The notes under the pieces were generated by a model. That model was not told the DNA's origin. It saw only the letters and a program-made list of their open reading frames with translations, and searched no databases. Of a stretch of 34,285 bases of DNA, positions 25,126 to 32,721 are shown piece by piece (positions within the stretch are counted from its first letter, which is position 1; each line of letters starts with the position of its first letter). A program made the position numbers and the translations under genes. The stretch comes from Candidatus Poseidoniaceae archaeon (GTDB lineage Archaea > Thermoplasmatota > Poseidoniia > Poseidoniales > Poseidoniaceae), in assembly GCA_030747785.1 (NCBI GenBank), contig JASLKC010000027.1, positions 1 through 34,285 on the forward strand, given 5' to 3'.

Positions 25126-26337
25126 CATTGCTTGCCCAAATTCCGAACAAGAGAGTAACTCCGCATCATCCATCAAGCGTTCAAAGTCATAGGTAACTGT
25201 CTTTGCACTGATTGCACCTTCGCAACCTTTGACGATTAGGTCAGCAGCTTCACCCCAGCCCATATGGCGCAACATCATCTCAGCAGAGAGAATAAGAGAA
25301 CCCGGATTGACTTTGTTTTGACCAGCATACTTGGGTGCTGTACCATGTGTTGCTTCGAAGATTGCAATACCGGTATCGTAGTTGATATTTGCACCAGGCG
25401 CAATGCCAATACCTCCTACTTGTGCAGCAAGAGCATCAGAAATGTAGTCACCGTTGAGATTCATTGTTGCAAGAACACCATATTCTGCAGGGCGAGTGAT
25501 AATTTGCTGTAGCATAGCATCAGCAATAACGTCCTTGATAATAATCTGGTTTCCTGTATTTGGATTGTTAAAGGTGCACCATGGGCCACCATCGAGTTCA
25601 ACAGCACCAAATTCATCCTTAGCAAGTTGATATCCCCAATCACGGAATCCACCTTCAGTGAATTTCATGATATTGCCCTTGTGGACTAAAGTGACGCTAT
25701 CCTTGTCATTGTCCACAGCGTATTTGATCGCCGCTCGAACAATTCTCGCAGTACCTTCTTGGCTAATTGGTTTAATTCCAATTCCGGATGTTGCAGGGAA
25801 ACGGATTTTGTCAACGCCCATTTCATTCTGTAGGAAATCAATGACCTTCTTAACTTCAGGAGAACCGGCTTCCCATTCGATTCCAGCATAGACATCTTCG
25901 CTGTTTTCTCTGAAAATAATCATGTCAACATCTCCCGGTGACTTTACCGGAGAAGGAGTCCCTTCAAACCAGCGGACAGGTCGAACGCATGCAAATAGGT
26001 CGAGTTGTTGTCGAAGGGCGACATTCAGAGAACGAATTCCGCCGCCAACAGGAGTAGTGAGAGGGCCCTTGATTGAAATCAATCCAGTTTTCATAGAGTT
26101 TAGTGTAGCTTCAGGTAACCACTCTTTCACTTCATTGAAAGCCTTCTCGCCGGCTAATGTTTCGACCCATGAAATGTTCCGCAGGCCACCATATGCCTTC
26201 TCAACTGCCGCATTTACTACGCCAATCATTACCGGAGTGATATCGACTCCGATTCCATCTCCTTCAATGAAGTGGATAATAGGGTCATTAGGGATTATGA
26301 GTTCGCCATTTTCCATGGTGATAGGGGTGCCTGTCAT
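25111..26337 (-). CDS. icd: NADP-dependent isocitrate dehydrogenase, bacterial type
   Basis: Converts isocitrate to 2-oxoglutarate and CO2 in the TCA cycle, producing NADPH. 408 residues, close to the 416 of the E. coli enzyme, to which it is strikingly similar from end to end: I-E-G-D-G-I-G-V-D-x-T-P near the start, [17 protein letters not shown] at 90-106, [14 protein letters not shown], the catalytic Lys in [14 protein letters not shown], and [12 protein letters not shown]. The [10 protein letters not shown] segment has the Lys-Tyr pair that selects NADP. Ser103 corresponds to the serine phosphorylated by AceK in E. coli. Such closeness to a proteobacterial enzyme points to gene transfer. 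It is divergent from the OsmC-like gene. Confidence 0.96.
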   Translation of the reverse strand: MTGTPITMENGELIIPNDPIIHFIEGDGIGVDITPVMIGVVNAAVEKAYGGLRNISWVETLAGEKAFNEVKEWLPEATLNSMKTGLISIKGPLTTPVGGGIRSLNVALRQQLDLFACVRPVRWFEGTPSPVKSPGDVDMIIFRENSEDVYAGIEWEAGSPEVKKVIDFLQNEMGVDKIRFPATSGIGIKPISQEGTARIVRAAIKYAVDNDKDSVTLVHKGNIMKFTEGGFRDWGYQLAKDEFGAVELDGGPWCTFNNPNTGNQIIIKDVIADAMLQQIITRPAEYGVLATMNLNGDYISDALAAQVGGIGIAPGANINYDTGIAIFEATHGTAPKYAGQNKVNPGSLILSAEMMLRHMGWGEAADLIVKGCEGAISAKTVTYDFERLMDDAELLSCSEFGQAMISHM

Positions 26338-26354
26338 GCCAATCGTTTTCGCCC

Positions 26355-26383
26355 ACCGGCGACTCCTTCATCAACACGCCGGT
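26355..26383. promoter_or_regulatory. Inverted repeat in the icd/OsmC divergent promoter region
   Basis: ACCGGCG and CGCCGGT, each 7 bases, are separated by 15 bases, in the 85-base spacer between the icd start (26337) and the OsmC start (26423). The spacing and location suit an operator for a dimeric regulator acting on both genes. The same two 7-mers occur with a 7-base spacer at 14271-14291 inside the adenosyltransferase gene. Confidence 0.4.
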
Positions 26384-26422
26384 CGGATATGTAATTAATT
26401 CCGCCACGCCCTTGGGGCATTT

Positions 26423-26815
26423 ATGCAGGGAAGAGTGGAGTGGACTGGCGGTAGCAAAATGGTGGGAACAAACTCGAATGGACAATCGATTGAGATGGAT
26501 TGGGACGATGGGCCTAGCCCAATGCAATTGACATTGCAAATGATCGGTGCGTGTTCTTTGGTCGATGTGGTAATCGGATTGAAGGACCGCAATTTCACTG
26601 AGGTTTGGGTTGAAATTAACTCTACTCGAAGGGAAGAAAGTCCACGTTCATTCACCTCGATTGAAATGGAATATCACATCACCGGAGAAGTTCCAAAATT
26701 GTTGGCTGAACGAATTATTCATAAAAGTCATGAGAAGTATTGCAGCGTATCAAATTCATTAAATCCAAGCATTAAGATTAATTGTACTGTAATTATTAAT
26801 GGCGTTAACAAATGA
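26423..26815 (+). CDS. OsmC/Ohr family protein
   Basis: 130 residues. The family's peroxidatic and resolving cysteines are present: Cys44 in M-I-G-A-C-S-L-V-D-V and Cys107 in E-K-Y-C-S-V-S-N-S-L. G-P-S-P-M-Q-L-T-L sits just before the first cysteine, as in YhfA-like members (usually G-x-x-P-x-E-L-L-L). Such proteins reduce organic hydroperoxides, with the reductant here unknown. The expected Arg or Glu near residue 20 is not obvious, so the subgroup is unclear. An alternative ATG reading for the next gene overlaps its stop by 17 bases. Confidence 0.88.
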   Translation: MQGRVEWTGGSKMVGTNSNGQSIEMDWDDGPSPMQLTLQMIGACSLVDVVIGLKDRNFTEVWVEINSTRREESPRSFTSIEMEYHITGEVPKLLAERIIHKSHEKYCSVSNSLNPSIKINCTVIINGVNK

Positions 26816-26829
26816 AAACCGGGAGCCCC

Positions 26830-26837
26830 TTTTTATC
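26830..26837 (+). promoter_or_regulatory. Box A-like element upstream of the Bat-like regulator
   Basis: TTTTTATC is centred about 26 bases upstream of the ATG at 26859. This supports a leaderless mRNA beginning at that codon instead of the earlier ATG at 26799, which overlaps the OsmC gene. Confidence 0.35.
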
Positions 26838-26858
26838 AGATTAGTATATCGTAAATAC

Positions 26859-28301
26859 ATGCGCGAAGTGCAGGTGTTTTGGAAAAGGTCTGTATTCGAT
26901 GGCACACCCATGGAACCATTATTCGAAATAATCCACAATTTGCATTTACTTGGGTATGCTGAACGAGGCGAAAGCCATCTTGATTTAATCATTCAAGGCT
27001 CCTTTCAATCGAATAAAGGACCAAGTGATTTAGATGGTTCAATTCCCGGACTATCTGTACTTGAGGTGATTAGTGCTCCAAGTACAGGATATGAAAAAGA
27101 GACTGTACTAAAAATTCGAATGGAGGCGTCAATTAGCCCTGTTGTTGCAGTTCAACTCAAAGTTCCAAGTGTGTCAATGCTTCCAGAAACTGGATTAGGT
27201 CCATCTGGAATTTCATATGCAGTACGCGGCCCAGCGAAATCAGTAAAACCTGCCATAGATTTGCTTAGAATGGTAAAAACTCCTTCAAAGATTTCAGCAA
27301 AATCCATTGGAACGGAAACAATCATTTCGGACGGAGTAGTATCTCCAGAACAAGTGCGCGTCATCAAGGCCGCTTACGAATGTGGATGGTACGCTCGACC
27401 TAGAGAAATAACGATGTCAGAATTAGCAAAAAAAATCAATCTTTCTCGCTCCACCGTTGCAGAACATTTGGCTAAAGTCGAAAGTGCATTAATTGAGATA
27501 TTACTCGATTCATCAAGCGTAGCGATTGTAGCGAAGCCGGATAATGAACAATCAATTAAGCGAGCATATAGTATGATTCACCCCTCTGATTTGGCACTAT
27601 TAAAAGCAAATGTCAAACAGGCTGAAAAAACTAGGGAGCCATATGTGGTAACCGCACGATTTTCTAGGCCTGACGGCAGTTATTTCTTAGGTCGTGTTAA
27701 TGGAAAACCCGAATTTGATGAAGAAGGAACATTAGTCCGTACAATTGGAACCTTTGAAGACTTAACAGGGCATAAAGAGATGGAGAAAGTGTTGAATCTT
27801 TCAGTTAATATTGCTAATTCCCATAATGAGATAGGCGGTAAAACAGAGTGCGGTACATGGGAATGGAATGTTGCAAATGGCGAAGTAACATGGTCAAAAC
27901 AACTCTTCCAATTATATGGGTGTACAGATCCAGATTTCGAACCATCTCTAGAAAGTTTTGTATCACTTCTACATCCTGATGAAAGGGATTTCGTGCACAA
28001 TACCTTAGGTGAAGCAATTGCTACACTTTCGCCCCTTGATTTCACTCATAGAATCACCAGACCGGATGACAATGAAACTAGAATAATGAGGTGCACTGGA
28101 GGAATAATGACCGATGAAAACGGCAACCCTGAGCGTGTTATTGGAATGGCTATGGATGTTACTGAAATAGCTGAAGCAGAGAAGTCATTTCAAGAAACTA
28201 TTCGCAGTGTTCAGAAATCGAATATCGGAAATTATATTGTTGATGAAATCAGTAAGAGTGTTACTGTTGACAGTAGGTTGATGGAGATTCTTGATCTCTA
28301 A
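26859..28301 (+). CDS. Bat-like HTH_10 transcription regulator with C-terminal PAS domains
   Basis: 480 residues from the ATG at 26859; an ATG at 26799 would add 20 residues and overlap the OsmC stop. Residues 1-170 resemble the N-terminal domain of bacterio-opsin-activator-like proteins. The HTH_10 domain lies at about 180-230 (V-S-P-E-Q-V-R-V-I-K-A-A-Y-E-C-G-W-Y, then I-T-M-S-E-L-A-K-K-I-N-L-S-R-S-T-V-A-E-H-L). Then follow a PAS-like segment (about 240-320), a clear PAS_3 domain with W-E-W-N-V-A-N-G-E-V-T-W-S and F-V-S-L-L-H-P-D-E-R (about 335-450), and the first 30 or so residues of a third PAS that stops abruptly. In most known Bat proteins HTH_10 is C-terminal, so this order is unusual. 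It probably reads a redox, light or ligand signal and may control the icd/OsmC region. Confidence 0.78.
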   Translation: MREVQVFWKRSVFDGTPMEPLFEIIHNLHLLGYAERGESHLDLIIQGSFQSNKGPSDLDGSIPGLSVLEVISAPSTGYEKETVLKIRMEASISPVVAVQLKVPSVSMLPETGLGPSGISYAVRGPAKSVKPAIDLLRMVKTPSKISAKSIGTETIISDGVVSPEQVRVIKAAYECGWYARPREITMSELAKKINLSRSTVAEHLAKVESALIEILLDSSSVAIVAKPDNEQSIKRAYSMIHPSDLALLKANVKQAEKTREPYVVTARFSRPDGSYFLGRVNGKPEFDEEGTLVRTIGTFEDLTGHKEMEKVLNLSVNIANSHNEIGGKTECGTWEWNVANGEVTWSKQLFQLYGCTDPDFEPSLESFVSLLHPDERDFVHNTLGEAIATLSPLDFTHRITRPDDNETRIMRCTGGIMTDENGNPERVIGMAMDVTEIAEAEKSFQETIRSVQKSNIGNYIVDEISKSVTVDSRLMEILDL

Positions 28302-28304
28302 TTA

Positions 28305-29354
28305 TCATTCTACCAAATCGTAAATCAACCAACCGTTTTCTTGATTTAGAGGGGTGAATTCAGTTTGCAGTCCACCTGCAAGTAATATTTGACGTGGCAA
28401 TGTTTCTAGAGCATTGATGAGAAGTTTTGCAAGTGCATCATGTATTCTAATCCAATTTTCGGCAAGACCATCTGGCGCCGGAATAATTTCGGGTACTCCG
28501 TCAACGGATACTTTTGCCCATGGCTTTACCAAACCCGATTCTCCTAAATCAACAATCATCGAGATAATCATGCCGCTATCATCACTCTTTAGAGATGAAG
28601 AAGATGGCATTAGTGCGACTCCTTCGGGCAGGCCATCGAGCCCAGGGTCTCCTCTTGAAATACGCATTGAAATAAACCGTCGAATCCAAGCAAGAAGAAC
28701 AGAATTATTGAAGACAAGCCCTCCTTGAGGTATTTCAGATGATAATTCAGAACCATCTTTCCATCCCCATGAGCAACCATCTCCAGCTAGAGGCAGGAGG
28801 TCCGGCATCCATGAGAGGGTCGAAGTAGTAGCTTCGGGATGAGTGATATTGACAATCTTAGCCCCCTCGCCATATTCCATTTTTTCCTCGGCTTGGATAG
28901 AACCAACCGAGATTACTAATCCAAGAATCACCGCAAGTGGGTCAAGAGCAGGTGGCCATTCAGTCAACTCTTCCGCTGCTTCTTCCATCCATACGCCTTC
29001 TGCTAGAGGGATGGAAAGACCGAGTCCACCTGCAAAAGCCATTGCCTCATTCCAGGTGCTTTTTGAAAGGCCTAAGTCTAGTGTAGCGCGCCCCATCGAA
29101 CGTACCGTATCATCAAGTGATGTAGTGTCATTTAGTGCCGTTAACCATTCATTGAGAATGGTATCACCATCGCCGAATGAACGGCGCTCATTTACAGAGA
29201 GTAATGCCAACCAAGCTTCTTCTTGAACCGCTCTTTGAGAATCGCTTAACTCAAGTTTACTCTGAAGTTTTTCAAGCATTACCGCACCATTACGTGAAAG
29301 CGCTCCATCGGCCCAAGCTAGGGCCAATCCATGCTCAAAAGGGGTCGGAGCCAT
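28305..29354 (-). CDS. Hypothetical protein with a TerB-like N-terminal segment
   Basis: 349 residues, starting 3 bases after the stop of the acidic gene upstream. The first 130 residues are helical, with L-A-L-A-W-A-D-G-A-L-S-R-N-G-A-V-M-L-E-K-L resembling the TerB-like start helix (Y..L...W.DG.L...E...L). The middle and C-terminal parts mix strands and helices with no motif I recognise; short Trp-containing stretches (S-W-G-W-K-D-G) and a final W-L-I-Y-D-L-V-E are notable. No signal peptide or convincing transmembrane helix is seen. A hairpin with 5 perfect base pairs (GGCCC/GGGCC) starts at nucleotide 30. The 3' end is 3 bases from the convergent regulator. Confidence 0.75.
   Translation of the reverse strand: MAPTPFEHGLALAWADGALSRNGAVMLEKLQSKLELSDSQRAVQEEAWLALLSVNERRSFGDGDTILNEWLTALNDTTSLDDTVRSMGRATLDLGLSKSTWNEAMAFAGGLGLSIPLAEGVWMEEAAEELTEWPPALDPLAVILGLVISVGSIQAEEKMEYGEGAKIVNITHPEATTSTLSWMPDLLPLAGDGCSWGWKDGSELSSEIPQGGLVFNNSVLLAWIRRFISMRISRGDPGLDGLPEGVALMPSSSSLKSDDSGMIISMIVDLGESGLVKPWAKVSVDGVPEIIPAPDGLAENWIRIHDALAKLLINALETLPRQILLAGGLQTEFTPLNQENGWLIYDLVE
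29310..29325 (-). other. Hairpin near the start of the 349-residue gene
   Basis: GGCCC and GGGCC flank a 6-nt loop at coding nucleotides 30-45; a further A-T and G-T pair extend the stem. Same location as the nucleotide-29 hairpins elsewhere in the window, but with a shorter stem. Confidence 0.3.
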
Positions 29355-29357
29355 AGT

Positions 29358-29792
29358 TCAGCCTCCGATAATATCGCGTACCAATTGTAGGTGCCTTTCG
29401 AAACTAATACCGAGTTCGCCTCGCTTTCGTGCGAGAAGTTCGACTTCTGATGGATCGAGAATATCATCAATCCAAACAGTCTCAAGTAAGAGTCTGTAAG
29501 TAGATTCAGAACTATTTTCTGGAGTGGGTGCTGATTTGCTAGGCGCTGGCGCACCTTCTTCTTCGAAACTGAGAATAGTTGCTAAATCGTCTTCATCGTC
29601 ATCATCGTCAGCAAATGCATCTAAGGGATCAGCAAATTCAGTATTTGAAACAATAGTTTCCTCTTCTTCAGAAAAAGCATCGAGAGCATCCGCTCCTCGC
29701 TGCGCGAGAGGTTTGGAATCGATTTCTAGTTCAGTAAAGGGATCGATTTCCTCTTCATCTTCTGGCTCAATCGGCGCTTCAAATGGTAGCAT
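29358..29792 (-). CDS. Acidic protein with a C-terminal TerB-like helical domain
   Basis: 144 residues. Residues 1-95 are low-complexity and strongly acidic, with runs of Asp and Glu (A-D-D-D-D-D-E-D-D-L). The last 45 residues form a helical unit, Y-R-L-L-L-E-T-V-W-I-D-D-I-L-D-P-S-E-V-E-L-L-A, of the TerB/SHOCT-like type. The downstream gene begins with a similar L-A-W-A-D-G-A-L-S element. The two genes, 3 bases apart, probably form a complex. Function unknown; the acidic part may bind a basic partner or divalent cations. Confidence 0.75.
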   Translation of the reverse strand: MLPFEAPIEPEDEEEIDPFTELEIDSKPLAQRGADALDAFSEEEETIVSNTEFADPLDAFADDDDDEDDLATILSFEEEGAPAPSKSAPTPENSSESTYRLLLETVWIDDILDPSEVELLARKRGELGISFERHLQLVRDIIGG

Positions 29793-29909
29793 GTATACAC
29801 CTGTGTCTCTGGGGTTGCCTCATCATTATTCAAACCCGTTGTCTATTGAGCATCTAAGGTCAAATCCTTTTACCACCAAGAATTAACCGTATTACAGTTA
29901 GGTTGTTGT

Positions 29910-30881
29910 ATGCTCGGGAGGGAAGTCTGGGGTTGGCGGATGCTAGCAGTGATGCTGGTTGTCCTACTTGCGCCTACTATTCCCAATATGGATTCAATCC
30001 AAGAATCATGGGTTCAGGATGATTCTATTGTAGATACCGAGCCTAACGACAATAGTGAGCAGACGATGCCTCAAAATGAGACAAACGAAGATGCTTCAGA
30101 GGAAAGTGCACCCGCTGAAGACGAGTCAGCCTCTGCAGATGCTTCGGGATCATTTGGTGACGATGAGGCACCACCAGACCAAGAATCGGATACTTCCAAT
30201 TCTCCTGATAGCCCTACATCTGGAATCTCCTCAAATAATGAAGCACCATCCTTTGTTCTCCCCGCAACTCAGATAATTGTTCTAACTATGATGGCAATAA
30301 TGGCGTTTGCACTAATTACATCAGCAACCATTTCTGTTATTGCAAGTGAAGCAGCTCGCTTGGGGATTTTTCTCGCCCTTGCTGCACCTTTGATTGCCAT
30401 AACACAGAGGGGCGAAAAGGGCGTATTTACTCGGGGTAGATTACTTGGCTTTATCGAGGCTCACCCGGGAATACATTTCTCAGCACTCAGGGATGCATTA
30501 GAACTCGGGAATGGGGTAACCGCACACCACATACAGGTATTGGAAAAAGAAGGTCGGGTAATTTCTTGGATCGACGGTAGAGTTCGAAGGTTCGCTTCAT
30601 CCGGAATCGATCAACACCGTTTGGATGAATTGAAAAGTCCAGTAACTGGAATGCAGATTGCAATTCTACAAATTCTCTCCGACTCAGGGACGATAGGCAT
30701 CAAGGCAGGCGAATTAAGAATGCGTCTAGAAACTAGTCGCCAATTGATGAGTTATCATATGAAACAGTTGACTGAAAGGGATTTTGTCAAGTCCATTGGT
30801 AAGGGAAGAGCCATCAGATGGAGTTTACTTGAAGCTGGTAAAGAGAAACTAAACAATTCAATTCATCTCACTGAAATTTGA
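29910..30881 (+). CDS. Membrane-anchored regulator with two winged helix-turn-helix domains
   Basis: 323 residues. A hydrophobic N-terminal segment (9-24) acts as signal or anchor. Residues 30-117 are a Ser/Asp/Glu-rich, probably extracellular spacer. Two adjacent transmembrane helices follow (about 121-143 and 148-165). The cytoplasmic part has two winged-helix units: G-R-L-L-G-F-I-E-A-H-P-G-I-H-F-S-A-L (about 176-193) continuing to R-V-R-R-F-A, and M-Q-I-A-I-L-Q-I-L-S-D-S-G at about 247 continuing to A-I-R-W-S-L-L. No sensor domain is recognised, so the signal could be membrane state or a partner. Similar one-protein regulators are common in Marine Group II genomes. The next gene, an exported protein, begins 13 bases after the stop. 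Confidence 0.85.
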   Translation: MLGREVWGWRMLAVMLVVLLAPTIPNMDSIQESWVQDDSIVDTEPNDNSEQTMPQNETNEDASEESAPAEDESASADASGSFGDDEAPPDQESDTSNSPDSPTSGISSNNEAPSFVLPATQIIVLTMMAIMAFALITSATISVIASEAARLGIFLALAAPLIAITQRGEKGVFTRGRLLGFIEAHPGIHFSALRDALELGNGVTAHHIQVLEKEGRVISWIDGRVRRFASSGIDQHRLDELKSPVTGMQIAILQILSDSGTIGIKAGELRMRLETSRQLMSYHMKQLTERDFVKSIGKGRAIRWSLLEAGKEKLNNSIHLTEI

Positions 30882-30894
30882 GTGGCATATTCAA

Positions 30895-31509
30895 ATGGGC
30901 GGCAATGTACCCCCAATCGTGAAGCGAATTATTCTCCTCCTTGCCTTACTTTTCTTGGTTAGTGGAGCAGAGGCAAGAATTGGTGGAATTGATTCAGGTG
31001 GAGACAATGGCTGTGTTTGCCACGGTGGGCAAGATGATATTTCTGTATCGATAGATGGATTCCCAGAGCGCTTTGAATCCAATGTTACCTATTCAATTAC
31101 CATCACAATTGAATCAGATATTCCAGTGACAGAAGGTGCTGCATCTGGAGGATTCAGACTTCTGGTAAGCGATGGAAATACTAGTATTGTCGATGGACAA
31201 GAATTAGATGGTGGAATTACTCATACCAATGAATCCAATTCTCAACGTTCGTGGAATGGTACATGGGTAGCACCTGAATCACAAACTGGTTATGCTGAGA
31301 TAATCCTTCATGGAAATGCAGTAGATGGAAATGGTGATTTTACTGGTGATGAATGGCGTTCTCTTTCAATGATTGTTCCAGGAATGGATTATGAGGGGGA
31401 CGCAGTACCTTCGGATGTTAGTGGGAAACTCACATCAATGGAAATCGCAATAGGCAGTCTTGCAGTTATCTTACTCGCAGTACTTGCTTGGAATTCATCT
31501 CGTGACTAA
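30895..31509 (+). CDS. Exported, C-terminally anchored protein with a CVCH motif (choice-of-anchor V-like)
   Basis: 204 residues. Signal peptide at about 9-28, with a probable cut after A-E-A. Just after it comes G-C-V-C-H-G-G with Cys40, Cys42 and His43; this is one residue short of a haem c C-x-x-C-H site and fits better the T-G-C-x-C-H region of Reeler/choice-of-anchor V proteins. The rest is a beta-rich domain (V-T-Y-S-I-T-I-T-I near 72, G-G-F-R-L-L-V, W-N-G-T-W-V-A-P) and a single helix at about 182-198 followed by a short basic tail. It should be attached to the outer face of the membrane. Co-directional with the regulator, so probably co-expressed. Confidence 0.8.
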   Translation: MGGNVPPIVKRIILLLALLFLVSGAEARIGGIDSGGDNGCVCHGGQDDISVSIDGFPERFESNVTYSITITIESDIPVTEGAASGGFRLLVSDGNTSIVDGQELDGGITHTNESNSQRSWNGTWVAPESQTGYAEIILHGNAVDGNGDFTGDEWRSLSMIVPGMDYEGDAVPSDVSGKLTSMEIAIGSLAVILLAVLAWNSSRD

Positions 31510-32652
31510 TCAGTTTACGAATTCGATATTTCTTGCCTTTAACGCCCTTAGTTGGCGGTTTTCTGAAGCACCATGAATTTGGTCAGAGCGAACTCCAGTG
31601 ACAACAAGCATGACTCGAATATCCTCGCCAAGAGATTCATCAACAGCCGCACCCCAGATGATACGGGCATGCTCTGAGATTTGCCCTTGAATAATTTGAG
31701 CACATCTTTCCGCTTCTCCAAGTGTTAGTGAATTCCCTCCAACTACATTGATTAGAGCACCGCGGGCATCACTGACATCTAAGTCGAGTAATGGTGAATG
31801 CAAGGCTTCGAGAGTTGCTGCTTCCGCTCTACCTGGGCCACTTGAAGCACCGAGGCCGATCATCGCAACTCCACTTCCTGAATTGATTACCGACTTTAGA
31901 TCCTCAAAGTCGAGGTTGACCATTCCATCGGTAGTTAGCAACTCGGTAACACCAGTAATTGCACGGACGAGGAGTTCATCCCCAACACGGAATGCACTGG
32001 CGAGTGGTAGGTCTCTAACCCCTTCGATTTCCAATAACCTTTCATTGGGAATAACGAGAATAGTATCGCAATGCTCTCGGAGACGTTCAAGCCCCCACTC
32101 AGCATTTTGCTTGCGCATATTTCCCTCTGAATTGAATGGATAAGTTACTACTGCGACAGTAAGAGCGCCCTGTTCCTTTGCTAAACGTGCGATGTGACTC
32201 GCAGCTCCAGTTCCAGAACCTCCACCCATTCCAGCGGTGATAATTGCTAATTGAGTATCATCAGTCAATTTGCGAAGACTTGCTTCACTTTCGAGAGCTG
32301 CTGCTTCACCCTTTGTAGGATCACCGCCAGCACCTCGGCCTCTTGCAGTTCGTCCAATCAGAACTTTGTTCTCGAGGGGACTCATCAATAATGCCTGAGC
32401 ATCGGTATTGATTGCATGACCTGTAACGAAACGATTTCCGAATAATCCTTCTTCGTGTAAACGGGATACTGCATTGCATCCTGCTCCGCCGACACCATAG
32501 ACGCGAATCCTTGGTTGAAGTGATTCCAGAAGACGACGTAATTCCTCATCGTTAGAGTCCATTTCTTCGACACTGGATGGTCGAATTGAGGGACCTTCTT
32601 CTTCTTCGGCAAGCTCAAGCACACGCTCGATGAGGTGACGCATGAGCCTCAT
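31510..32652 (-). CDS. ftsZ: Cell-division GTPase FtsZ
   Basis: 380 residues from the ATG at 32652, chosen because GGTGAG (32662-32667) lies about 10 bases upstream and MRLMRHLIERVLELAEEEEG is a normal archaeal FtsZ opening; the frame is open to 32700. The nucleotide-binding V-G-G-A-G-C-N-A is present, then the tubulin signature G-G-G-S-G-T-G in A-G-M-G-G-G-S-G-T-G-A-A-S. The T7 loop is N-L-D-F-E-D-L, carrying the catalytic acidic residues. FtsZ polymerises at midcell to build the division ring. Its stop is directly adjacent to that of the convergent gene. It is 69 bases downstream of radA, or 21 if the longer frame is used. Confidence 0.94.
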   Translation of the reverse strand: MRLMRHLIERVLELAEEEEGPSIRPSSVEEMDSNDEELRRLLESLQPRIRVYGVGGAGCNAVSRLHEEGLFGNRFVTGHAINTDAQALLMSPLENKVLIGRTARGRGAGGDPTKGEAAALESEASLRKLTDDTQLAIITAGMGGGSGTGAASHIARLAKEQGALTVAVVTYPFNSEGNMRKQNAEWGLERLREHCDTILVIPNERLLEIEGVRDLPLASAFRVGDELLVRAITGVTELLTTDGMVNLDFEDLKSVINSGSGVAMIGLGASSGPGRAEAATLEALHSPLLDLDVSDARGALINVVGGNSLTLGEAERCAQIIQGQISEHARIIWGAAVDESLGEDIRVMLVVTGVRSDQIHGASENRQLRALKARNIEFVN

Positions 32653-32681
32653 GCCCTTTCTACTCACCTTGAAGGTGCCGC

Positions 32682-32696
32682 CACCCCATAGGGGTG
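32682..32696 (-). promoter_or_regulatory. GC-rich hairpin in the ftsZ leader
   Basis: CACCCC and GGGGTG flank a 3-nt loop, between the radA stop and the ftsZ start. A second, smaller repeat (CACC/GGTG) lies at 32665-32677 and overlaps the proposed ribosome-binding GGTG. Similar in composition to the leader hairpin of the PIN gene. Confidence 0.4.
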
Positions 32697-32721
32697 ACAT
32701 GGGGATTGTTTGACCCTGTGA

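Noticed and set aside
29850-29880. Possible tRNA T-arm-like sequence (AAGG-TCAAAT-CCTT) followed by ACCACCA
   Set aside because: No D-arm, anticodon arm or acceptor stem can be built around it.
31010-31026. Haem c attachment site in the CVCH protein
   Set aside because: The motif is C-x-C-H, one residue shorter than the required C-x-x-C-H.
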